From Ciceribacter ferrooxidans (GTDB lineage: Bacteria > Pseudomonadota > Alphaproteobacteria > Rhizobiales > Rhizobiaceae): a stretch of 64,000 bases of DNA. The stretch's first letter is position 1; each line of letters starts with the position of its first letter. The notes below the pieces were generated by a model. It was given only the letters and a program-made list of their open reading frames with translations, did not search any database and was not told the DNA's origin. Below, piece by piece: positions 43,183 to 50,516 of the stretch. The position numbers and the translations under genes were made by a program. The DNA is taken from positions 80,965 to 144,964 of the forward strand of contig NZ_SDVB01000101.1 in NCBI RefSeq assembly GCF_004137355.1, read 5' to 3'.

Positions 43183-44568
43183 TCAAATCGCAAGCAGCAG
43201 CGCCTCCGGATCACCGAGAGCCAGTGATGCGATAATGCCGAGACCGGTCTTTAGTTCCTGCTCCGTCGTCGAGCCGAGAGAAATCCGGACGGCAGGGTGC
43301 CAGCCGCTATCGGCAGTCCGGAATGACGCGCCGGGAGCGATCGCGACACCTCGGAGTCTCGCCTGGGCGACGAAAGCATCCTCCAGATGGCCCTCGGGCA
43401 GCGGCAGCCAGACATGCAGTCCCTGCGGATGACTACGGTGGGGAAGCCGTCCGAGCGTCTCCGTGGCAATTGCATGGCGGGCGGCAAGCGCGCGGCGCTG
43501 CCAGTTCACGAGCTCGATCGCAGTGCCGTCGCTTACCCAGTGCGTCGCGATTTCGGCAATAGACGGCGTCGCCATCCAGTTCGAAACGAGGTGCCGGTTG
43601 GCGACGGCGGCCACGTAGCGATCCGGCGCCGCCAGATAGCCGATCCGCAAGCCCGGCACGGTGATCTTCGTGAAGCTGGCCACATAGAGGGTCCGTTCCG
43701 GTGCGAGTGCCGCAACCGGCGGCAGACCTTCATCCACCAGCGGACCGAGGATATCGTTTTCGATGATGGCCAGGTCGTGCCGCCGCGCCACCTCGGCGAG
43801 CGCGGCACGGCGCTCGACACTCATCAGCGTCGCCGTCGGATTTATGACCGAGGGCTGCAGGAAGATCGCGCGAATGACGCCTTTCCGGCAGGCCTCGTCG
43901 AGGGCCTCCGGGATCATGCCATTGTCGTCGATCGGCAGGCCCTGGAGGTGGATACCGAGATAGCTCGACAGCGGCACCAGCGTATGGTGACTGATCGCCT
44001 CCGTGGCAACCGCCGAACCAGGCGGTGCAACGCTCATCAGCGCGACCGTCATGGCGGACGTCGCGCCGTTGGTGAGGCTGATATTGAGCGGCGAAACATC
44101 GAGCCCGCAGCGCGACAGCCACTGGGCGGCGACGTTACGATGGCGCGGGAACACCATGTTCGGCCGGAAGGAAAGCGCCGAACTCGCCGGCAGGTTCTCG
44201 GCGAGCCAGGCAAAGCCTTGCCGCATCTTTTCGAGATGGATCTGTTCGCAGACCGGCTTGAGAATCGAAAGATCGATCAGTTCGCCAAGGCGCTCCGGGA
44301 GATACGGCGGCTCGGGCTCGCGCGGGCGGGTCTGCACGAAGCTCCCGCGGCCGATTTCGCCGGAGATCAGTCCTCGCCGAATGAGTTCGTCGTAGGCCCG
44401 GCTCACCGTTTGAACCGAGAGCTTCAGGTCGTCGGCGAGCTTGCGGTGGGTCGGAAGTCGCGCGCCATTCTGAAGCTTTCCTTCCTGAATGGCACGAGCA
44501 AACTGGTCGGCCAGGGAGAGGTAGGCGGGGCGGCGCAGGAGCGTTGTGTCGGGCATCCAATTTGTCAT
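43183..44568 (-). CDS. enuR: MocR/GntR-type regulator of ectoine catabolism EnuR
   Basis: Regulator of 461 residues joining a GntR winged helix (LPTHRKLADDLKLSVQTVSR) to an aminotransferase fold I domain. The PLP-binding lysine is K301 in ASFTKITVPGLRIG, at the position reported for Ruegeria EnuR (K302). In that system EnuR represses uptake and catabolic genes, and the pathway intermediates N-alpha-acetyl-diaminobutyrate and diaminobutyrate, bound via PLP, relieve repression. It lies upstream of and parallel to ehuA. The start ATG (MTNWMPD) has only a weak ribosome-binding site; a second ATG four codons in is possible. Confidence 0.92.
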   Translation of the reverse strand: MTNWMPDTTLLRRPAYLSLADQFARAIQEGKLQNGARLPTHRKLADDLKLSVQTVSRAYDELIRRGLISGEIGRGSFVQTRPREPEPPYLPERLGELIDLSILKPVCEQIHLEKMRQGFAWLAENLPASSALSFRPNMVFPRHRNVAAQWLSRCGLDVSPLNISLTNGATSAMTVALMSVAPPGSAVATEAISHHTLVPLSSYLGIHLQGLPIDDNGMIPEALDEACRKGVIRAIFLQPSVINPTATLMSVERRAALAEVARRHDLAIIENDILGPLVDEGLPPVAALAPERTLYVASFTKITVPGLRIGYLAAPDRYVAAVANRHLVSNWMATPSIAEIATHWVSDGTAIELVNWQRRALAARHAIATETLGRLPHRSHPQGLHVWLPLPEGHLEDAFVAQARLRGVAIAPGASFRTADSGWHPAVRISLGSTTEQELKTGLGIIASLALGDPEALLLAI

Positions 44569-44594
44569 GATTTCAACAGTGATGAAAATCAGCT

Positions 44595-44603
44595 CAATTG
44601 ACA
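44595..44603. promoter_or_regulatory. candidate EnuR half-site between enuR and doeX
   Basis: CAATTGACA on the plus strand is the inverse complement of TGTCAATTG found upstream of ehuA. It lies 27 bases upstream of the enuR start and 73 bases before doeX, in the 107-base divergent gap, so it could mediate autoregulation or control of doeX. One nine-base match alone is modest evidence. Confidence 0.4.
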
Positions 44604-44675
44604 ACGCAAAAGTGAACACCCAATGTCTTTTCCCTGACTTTGACGCGACCGAAGCTCGATGGAAGGCACCCCCGA

Positions 44676-45158
44676 ATGAAACTCGACGCGATCGATCTGC
44701 GCATCCTCGAGGCGATCCAGGCGGACGGGCGGATCACCAAGCTGGCGCTCGCCGAACGCGTCGGTCTGTCGCCGACGCCCTGCTGGATGCGGCTTCGGAA
44801 ACTCGAAACGGCCGGTATCGTGACCGGCTACCACGCGCGCGTTGCCGTGCGTCGGATTGCGCCCGTCGCCAACGTCATGATGGAGATCACGCTCGCCAAT
44901 CATCGCCAAGCCGATTTCGATCGTTTCGAGCGTGCCGTCGCGGCAATCCCCGAAATCGTCGCCTGCTGGTCGGTCGGCGGTGGGGTCGACTACATCATGA
45001 AGTGCATGGCCCCGGACATCGACGCCTATCAGCGGCTGGTCGATGAACTGCTGGCGCGCGAACTCGGCATCGACCGCTATTTCACCTACATCGTCACGAA
45101 GACCGTGAAAGACGAGACGATCCTGCCTCTCGCCACGCTCTTGCCGCAAGCTGGATAG
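44676..45158 (+). CDS. doeX: Lrp/AsnC-family regulator DoeX
   Basis: Regulator of 160 residues. The helix-turn-helix is ITKLALAERVGLSPTPCWMR, and the C-terminal RAM ligand domain includes VVACWSVGGGVDYIMKCMAPD-like residues spanning about 95-118. DoeX is the standard second regulator of ectoine catabolic loci and in Halomonas binds near doeA. The ATG of MKLDAIDLRIL has GGAAGG upstream; an earlier ATG 12 codons before lacks one. It is divergent from enuR and is followed 186 bases later by doeC. Confidence 0.9.
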   Translation: MKLDAIDLRILEAIQADGRITKLALAERVGLSPTPCWMRLRKLETAGIVTGYHARVAVRRIAPVANVMMEITLANHRQADFDRFERAVAAIPEIVACWSVGGGVDYIMKCMAPDIDAYQRLVDELLARELGIDRYFTYIVTKTVKDETILPLATLLPQAG

Positions 45159-45250
45159 GCTCGGCCGAGCGTCGAACAGGACCGACGGCGACGGCCTCAC
45201 ACGTGACCTGCGCCTCTCGTGCCCAGACGATCTCTCTTCCGATCCCGGCA

Positions 45251-45264
45251 ACTTTGGCCAAAGT
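45251..45264. promoter_or_regulatory. 14-base perfect palindrome upstream of doeC
   Basis: ACTTTGGCCAAAGT is perfectly self-complementary. It lies in the 186-base gap between doeX and doeC, about 80 bases before the doeC start. Its half-site ACTTTG also occurs just before doeX (44636-44641). It is a candidate binding site for DoeX or another regulator of doeCD. Confidence 0.45.
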
Positions 45265-45344
45265 CTCTTCGCGGGCGTACCTGATTGGACAATCTCTCGC
45301 GCCGACCGTGGCAGTCTTCCCGCACCCAGTCGAGGAGATACGAG

Positions 45345-46841
45345 ATGACCGCCATCTTTGCGCGCACAGCCTTTCACGATGCTCTGAAACACCTGAGCGA
45401 CCCGCAATTGCTGCGGGAACTCGCCTATGTCGGTGGACGCTGGGTCGCCGGCGAAGGCGGCAGGACGCGGGAAGTCCGCGACCCTTCGACCGGCGCAACA
45501 CTCGCTTTCGTCGCGGCACTCGACGGCGCCCAGGTATCGGAGGCCGTCGACGCTGCAGAAAAGGCTTTCAAGTCCTGGCGCGACATGCTCCCGCAGGCAC
45601 GCGCCGCAATCCTCCGCCGATGGCACGACCTGATGCTTGCCGCCAAGGACGATCTCGCACTGCTGATGACGCTCGAACAGGGCAAGCCACTGGCTGAATC
45701 GCGCGGCGAGATCGACTATGCCGCCTCCTTCCTCGAGTGGTATGGCGAGGAGGCCAAGCGGCTCAACGCCGAAAGCGTGACGAGCCATCTCCCCGGAGCC
45801 GAAATGATCGTCCGCAGGGAGGCACTCGGCGTTGTCGGGATCGTCACCCCGTGGAACTTCCCGTCCGCGATGATCACCCGCAAGGCGGCCGCAGCGCTTG
45901 CCGCCGGCAATACCGTCGTCACGCACCCGTCCTCCGAGACACCGCTCTCCGCACTCGCCCTCGCGCAGCTCGGTGAAAGGGCGGGCCTTCCGGCCGGGGT
46001 CTTCAACGTTCTCACCGGCGATGCCGCCACGATTGTCGGATGCATGAGCCAGGATGCGCGGGTTCGCGCCATGAGCTTCACCGGATCGACCGAGATCGGC
46101 AGGCTGATTGCAGGCCAGTGCGCACCGACCATGAAACGCCTCGTCATGGAACTCGGCGGGCACGCCCCGTTGATCATCTTTGCCGATGCAGATGTGGAAA
46201 AGGCGGCCGACATCGCGATTGCCGCCAAGTTTGCGACCTCCGGGCAGGATTGCCTCGCCGCCAACCGCATTTATGTCGAGCGCTCCATTCTCAAGACCTT
46301 CGAGGAGGCGTTTGCCGCCCGCATCGCCCGCCTCAAGACGGGTTCAGGCCTGGAGCCAGACACCGATATCGGACCGCTGATGCATGAGCGTGCGATCGCC
46401 AAGGTGGAAGAACACGTAGCCGACGCGTTGAAAAGAGGCGCGAAGCTTGCCGTGGGCGGCAAGCGCCATCCCGCGGGGCCGCTCTTCTTCCAGCCGACGC
46501 TACTGACCAATGTGCCTGACGACGCCCTCATCATGTGGGAAGAGACGTTCGGCCCCGTGGCCGCCGTCAGCGCCTTCGATACCGAGGACGAGGTGATCGC
46601 CCGCGCAAACAACACCGAATACGGCCTCGTCGCCTATGTCGTCACAGAAAGCGGGGCCCGCCAGATGCGCCTCGCCCGCGCGCTCGAATACGGCATGGTG
46701 GCGATCAACCGGGTGAAGATCACCGGAGGACCGATCCCCTTCGGCGGCTGGAAACAGTCCGGCCTCGGCCGCGAGGGCTCCCGCCACGGCATGGAGGCCT
46801 TCACCGAGCTCAAATACCTCTGCATCGACACCGCCGCCTGA
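45345..46841 (+). CDS. doeC: aspartate-semialdehyde dehydrogenase DoeC (aldehyde dehydrogenase family)
   Basis: NAD(P)-dependent aldehyde dehydrogenase of 498 residues. It oxidises L-aspartate 4-semialdehyde, made by DoeD, to aspartate, the last step of ectoine breakdown. The catalytic cysteine is C303 in SGQDCLAANRIYV, the general base E269 in MELGGHAPLII, and the NAD motif FTGSTEIGRL. Overall it resembles succinate-semialdehyde dehydrogenase, so substrate assignment rests on context. The ATG has CGAGGAG upstream. doeD follows after 23 bases. Confidence 0.9.
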   Translation: MTAIFARTAFHDALKHLSDPQLLRELAYVGGRWVAGEGGRTREVRDPSTGATLAFVAALDGAQVSEAVDAAEKAFKSWRDMLPQARAAILRRWHDLMLAAKDDLALLMTLEQGKPLAESRGEIDYAASFLEWYGEEAKRLNAESVTSHLPGAEMIVRREALGVVGIVTPWNFPSAMITRKAAAALAAGNTVVTHPSSETPLSALALAQLGERAGLPAGVFNVLTGDAATIVGCMSQDARVRAMSFTGSTEIGRLIAGQCAPTMKRLVMELGGHAPLIIFADADVEKAADIAIAAKFATSGQDCLAANRIYVERSILKTFEEAFAARIARLKTGSGLEPDTDIGPLMHERAIAKVEEHVADALKRGAKLAVGGKRHPAGPLFFQPTLLTNVPDDALIMWEETFGPVAAVSAFDTEDEVIARANNTEYGLVAYVVTESGARQMRLARALEYGMVAINRVKITGGPIPFGGWKQSGLGREGSRHGMEAFTELKYLCIDTAA

Positions 46842-46864
46842 ACCGGACTACGAAAGGAAAGACC

Positions 46865-48241
46865 ATGCTTGAAAGAAGCAACGAACTCACCGCCTGGGAC
46901 CGCGATCACTTCTTCCACCCCTCCACCCACATGGGCATGCATGCGCGAGGAGAAACCCCGACCCGCGTCATCGGCGGCGGAGAGGGCGTCTACATCACCG
47001 ACACGGACGGAAAGCGCAGCCTCGATGCCTTTGCCGGCCTCTACTGCGTCAATGTCGGCTACGGACGCGAAAAGATCACCGATGCGATCGCAGAGCAGGC
47101 GAAGAACCTCGCCTACTATCACGCCTATGTCGGACACGGCACGGAGGCATCGATCCGCCTTGCCAAGATGATCATCGACCGGGCGCCGCAGGGCATGAGC
47201 CGCGTGTATTTCGGGCTTTCCGGTTCAGACGCCAACGAAACCAACATCAAGCTGATCTGGTACTACAACAATATCCTCGGCCGCCCCGAGAAGAAGAAGA
47301 TCATCTCGCGCTGGCGCGGCTATCACGGTTCAGGTGTGATGACCGGTTCGCTGACGGGGCTCCGGCTCTTCCACAACGCCTTCGACCTGCCGCGTGCGCC
47401 AATCCTGCACACGGAGGCACCCCATTATTTCCGCCGCCCCGATCGTTCGATGAGCGAAGAGCAGTTTGCACAATACTGCGCCGACAGACTGGAAGAGATG
47501 ATCCTCGCGGAAGGTCCCGACACGATCGCCGCGTTCATTGGCGAGCCGATCCTCGGCACCGGCGGCATCGTGCCGCCGCCGAAGGGCTACTGGGAGAAAA
47601 TTCAGGCGGTCCTTCGCAAGTACGATATCCTGCTCGTCGCCGACGAAGTCGTCACCGGCTTCGGTCGCCTCGGCACCATGTTCGGTTCGGACCACTACGG
47701 CATGACGCCCGACCTCATCACCATCGCCAAGGGCCTCACCTCGGCCTACGCGCCACTATCGGGCACGATCGTGTCCGACAAGGTCTGGCAGGTGCTGGTG
47801 AAGGGCTCGGACGAACTGGGGCCGATCGGCCACGGCTGGACCTATTCAGCGCATCCGATCTGCGCCGCGGCCGGTGTTGCCAATCTCGAGCTCATCGACG
47901 AGCTCGACCTTGTGGAAAATGCCGGTTCGACCGGCGCCTATTTCCGTACCGAATTGCAGAAGGCCGTCGGCGACCACCGCAACGTCGGGGAAGTCCGCGG
48001 CGACGGCCTGATGGCTGCCGTCGAATTCGTCGAGGACCGTGACGACCGCAAGTTCTTCGACCCGACAGCGAAAGTCGGCCCGCAAATCGCGGCAGCTCTC
48101 CTCGACCGCGGCGTCATCGGTCGTGCCATGCCGGAAGGTGACATTCTCGGCTTTGCCCCGCCGCTCTGCCTGACACGCGAGGAGGCCGATTCCGTCGTGA
48201 AAGCGACGGCGGACGCGATCGGCAGCGTGCTCGGCCGCTAA
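46865..48241 (+). CDS. doeD: diaminobutyrate aminotransferase DoeD
   Basis: Class III PLP aminotransferase of 458 residues. It converts L-2,4-diaminobutyrate to aspartate semialdehyde. The PLP lysine is K289 in TIAKGLTSAYAPLSG, and the Asp that holds the pyridine nitrogen is in VADEVVTGFGRLG. The N-terminus WDRDHFFHPSTHMGMHA is typical of the DoeD/omega-aminotransferase subgroup. RBS AAAGGAAAG. It completes the ectoine-to-aspartate set and ends before a GC hairpin. Confidence 0.92.
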   Translation: MLERSNELTAWDRDHFFHPSTHMGMHARGETPTRVIGGGEGVYITDTDGKRSLDAFAGLYCVNVGYGREKITDAIAEQAKNLAYYHAYVGHGTEASIRLAKMIIDRAPQGMSRVYFGLSGSDANETNIKLIWYYNNILGRPEKKKIISRWRGYHGSGVMTGSLTGLRLFHNAFDLPRAPILHTEAPHYFRRPDRSMSEEQFAQYCADRLEEMILAEGPDTIAAFIGEPILGTGGIVPPPKGYWEKIQAVLRKYDILLVADEVVTGFGRLGTMFGSDHYGMTPDLITIAKGLTSAYAPLSGTIVSDKVWQVLVKGSDELGPIGHGWTYSAHPICAAAGVANLELIDELDLVENAGSTGAYFRTELQKAVGDHRNVGEVRGDGLMAAVEFVEDRDDRKFFDPTAKVGPQIAAALLDRGVIGRAMPEGDILGFAPPLCLTREEADSVVKATADAIGSVLGR

Positions 48242-48258
48242 CGAGATAGCGTGGCGGT

Positions 48259-48277
48259 GCCCGGCGCTCGTCCGGGC
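48259..48277 (+). terminator. candidate terminator hairpin after doeD
   Basis: GCCCGG (48259-48264) and CCGGGC (48272-48277) with a seven-base loop, 18 bases after the doeD stop and before the convergent histidine kinase gene. No T-run, so a weak or Rho-assisted stop. Confidence 0.4.
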
Positions 48278-48326
48278 CAATCTGCTCTTCGACGCCCGTC
48301 GCAATGCTTCCGCACGCGGCGGGCAA

Positions 48327-49751
48327 CTAGATATTCCCGCAGGCGGTTCCCTGCCGACCGGGACCGGCATCGGGCGTCCCCCGATCATGCGGGAAGCGCA
48401 TCCTGACGACGAATCCCTCGGCCGTGTTCTCGAACGCCATGTTGCCTCCCAGGCGGTCAAGTGCCATCTGCACGATCGAGAGCCCGAGACCGCTACCGTG
48501 GCCCGCGGCATGTGCCCCCCTGAAGAAGCGTTCCCTCACACGTACCTCTTCCGAGGCGGAGATTCCGCAACCCCGGTCCATGATTTCGACGACCGCAGCG
48601 TCTTCGCTCCCGAGAATTCGGCAGCTGACCTCGCTTCCGCGCGGTGAGTGCTGGATTGCATTCTCCAGAACGTTGCGAAGCGCCAGCCGCACCAGCGTGC
48701 GATCCGCCTTTGCCACGGCTCCCATACGATCCTGCTCGCCGCACGCGAGGGCGACACGAACCTCGCGTTCACTCTGGAGAGGCTCGAGATCCGAAGCAAT
48801 TTCGCTGCACAGCGAATTGAGATCGACGGTCTCTTCCACGGACGCCGTCACCGCGGAGTCGACCGCGGCGAGATCGATGAGCTGGCGGACCATTCGGCTC
48901 GTGCGATCGACACTCGTCGATATCCGGGAAAGGGCATCGCGCTGGACTTTTGGATCGTCTGTCCGCAGGGCGATCTGTGCCTGGGTCTTCAGTCCGGCAA
49001 GCGGCGTCTTCAGCTCGTGCGCGGCATAGGCGGTGAAGCTCCGCTCTCGCTCGCGCGCCTCCGCGACCCGCCCGAACAGGCTGTTCAGGGCATGGAGGAC
49101 GGGCCGGATCTCGCTCGGGGCGGCCTTGTCGTCGATCGGATGCAGTTCGGTCGCCGACCGCCCGGACAGACCCGCGGCGATGCGCGTGAGCGGCGCCAGG
49201 CCGCGACCGACGCTCAGCCAGATCAGCAACGCGAGAACGGGCAGAATGACAAGCCCCGGCAAGAGGAGCCCCTTCATAACGTCGCCGATCAGGCGTTCGC
49301 GGATTTCCAGACTGTCGCCGACAAGCACCCGGACACCAAGAACCGGGTTCACCACCGCGTAGACGCGCCATCGCTGACCATCGATCTCGGTCTCCTTGAA
49401 GCCGCTGGTGTGGTCGGCCAACGAGGTCTCAGGAGCACTTTCGGACCGGCTGACTAGACTGCCCTCGAGCGACCAGATCTGGCAGGACAGTTGGCGGCTG
49501 TAATTGCCACCCGCTTTTTCGAACGGAGCAGGAAGCGACTTTTCCGTGGCGACACCGACAGCCGCGGTCGCATCGACCCTGTGGTCGGAGATGAGCGAAC
49601 TCACCATACGGGCCGCCTCCATCAGCCGAGCGTCGAGCACCCGCTCGACCTCCGCCTGGGTGCTGGCAAAGATCCAGACTGCGGCAAAAAGCCAGACGGC
49701 ACTGGTGGTCGCGAGCAATATGGTGAAAAGCCGGATCCGCATCGAGTTCAT
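48327..49751 (-). CDS. sensor histidine kinase (QseC/PmrB-like)
   Basis: Membrane kinase of 474 residues. Two helices (about 8-30 and 162-182) enclose a periplasmic sensor of roughly 130 residues; a HAMP-like segment follows. The H-box FTAYAAHELKTPLAGL has the phospho-acceptor H245, then N-box VLENAIQHSPRG, G1 MDRGCGIS and G2 GSGLGLSIV. The start overlaps the response-regulator stop (ATGA). The sensor domain holds a single cysteine (C90), so disulfide sensing within one monomer is unlikely. Its signal is unknown, but the divergent Dsb-type operon suggests envelope or metal stress. Confidence 0.92.
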   Translation of the reverse strand: MNSMRIRLFTILLATTSAVWLFAAVWIFASTQAEVERVLDARLMEAARMVSSLISDHRVDATAAVGVATEKSLPAPFEKAGGNYSRQLSCQIWSLEGSLVSRSESAPETSLADHTSGFKETEIDGQRWRVYAVVNPVLGVRVLVGDSLEIRERLIGDVMKGLLLPGLVILPVLALLIWLSVGRGLAPLTRIAAGLSGRSATELHPIDDKAAPSEIRPVLHALNSLFGRVAEARERERSFTAYAAHELKTPLAGLKTQAQIALRTDDPKVQRDALSRISTSVDRTSRMVRQLIDLAAVDSAVTASVEETVDLNSLCSEIASDLEPLQSEREVRVALACGEQDRMGAVAKADRTLVRLALRNVLENAIQHSPRGSEVSCRILGSEDAAVVEIMDRGCGISASEEVRVRERFFRGAHAAGHGSGLGLSIVQMALDRLGGNMAFENTAEGFVVRMRFPHDRGTPDAGPGRQGTACGNI

Positions 49752-50410
49752 CAGATCGCCCTCAATCGATACCCGGCACCCCGGACGGTTTCTATGAAGC
49801 CCGCACCCAGCTTGGATCGCAGCTTGTGCACGTGAACCTCGATGGTGTTGCTCTCCACGTCCTCCTGCCAGCCATAGAGTTTCTGCTCCAGCAGGGACTT
49901 CGACTGGATCACACCCGGCGCCTCCATGAGCGCCTGAAGGATGACGAACTCCCGACGGGAGAGCGAGACGGTCGTGCCCTCCCTGGTGGCGATCATTCGT
50001 GCCGGATCGAGCGCCACGCCGTTCCAGGAAAGGACACTTTCCGCTCTCCCCTGGCCGCGACGAACGATCGCCCGAAGCCTTGCCGCCACCTCGTCGAGAT
50101 CGAACGGCTTGCCGAGATAGTCATCCGCGCCCGCGTCCAATCCGGCAATCCGATCCCCCACTTCGTCCTTTGCGGTCAGGAGAAGGACGGGCGTGCGATC
50201 CTTCGCGGCACGCATCGTCTGAAGGACATCGAGCCCCGAGCCGTCCGGCAGCATCAGGTCGAGGATCACCGCATCAAATGTGTCGGCGGCGACGGCGGCC
50301 TCGGCATCGGCAGCCGTCGTGACCGCATCGACGGTGAAGCCGCACAGCTGCAGGCCCACCTTGAGCCCATCCAGCAGGATTTCGTCATCTTCAACGACCA
50401 GCAGGCGCAT
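49751..50410 (-). CDS. OmpR-family response regulator (QseB/PmrA-like)
   Basis: Regulator of 219 residues. The receiver domain has the acidic pair VVEDDE, phospho-acceptor D51 in VILDLMLPDGSG, and LLLTAKDEVGDRI. The C-terminal winged helix reads VSLSRREFVILQALMEAPGV, and later VESNTIEVHVHKLRSKLG. It is closest in pattern to the QseB/PmrA/TctD group. Upstream, between it and dsbD, lies CTTAAG-N5-CTTAAG, the site recognised by PmrA-type regulators, so it probably controls itself and the thiol-redox operon. Confidence 0.93.
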   Translation of the reverse strand: MRLLVVEDDEILLDGLKVGLQLCGFTVDAVTTAADAEAAVAADTFDAVILDLMLPDGSGLDVLQTMRAAKDRTPVLLLTAKDEVGDRIAGLDAGADDYLGKPFDLDEVAARLRAIVRRGQGRAESVLSWNGVALDPARMIATREGTTVSLSRREFVILQALMEAPGVIQSKSLLEQKLYGWQEDVESNTIEVHVHKLRSKLGAGFIETVRGAGYRLRAI

Positions 50411-50452
50411 TCGATCCTCGTTCTCGTTCTCCGGCGTCCGTGCACCGCCGAC

Positions 50453-50469
50453 CTTAAGGCTGCCTTAAG
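50453..50469. promoter_or_regulatory. PmrA-type box CTTAAG-N5-CTTAAG
   Basis: Two CTTAAG hexamers at 50453-50458 and 50464-50469 are separated by GCTGC, giving an exact 11-base (one helical turn) direct repeat; each is embedded in the palindrome CCTTAAGG. This is the architecture of the PmrA/BasR box. It sits 42 bases from the regulator start and 47 from the dsbD start. Use by the adjacent regulator is inferred. Confidence 0.7.
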
Positions 50470-50516
50470 GTTGGCGGGAGAGACCGCCTCCGCACATCAG
50501 CAACGGAGCAGAGAGT

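Noticed and set aside
50453-50469. Considering CCTTAAGGCTGCCTTAAGG as a terminator hairpin
   Set aside because: The two palindromes can pair, but the segment lies upstream of both divergent genes, not after either, and the exact CTTAAG-N5-CTTAAG spacing fits an operator.
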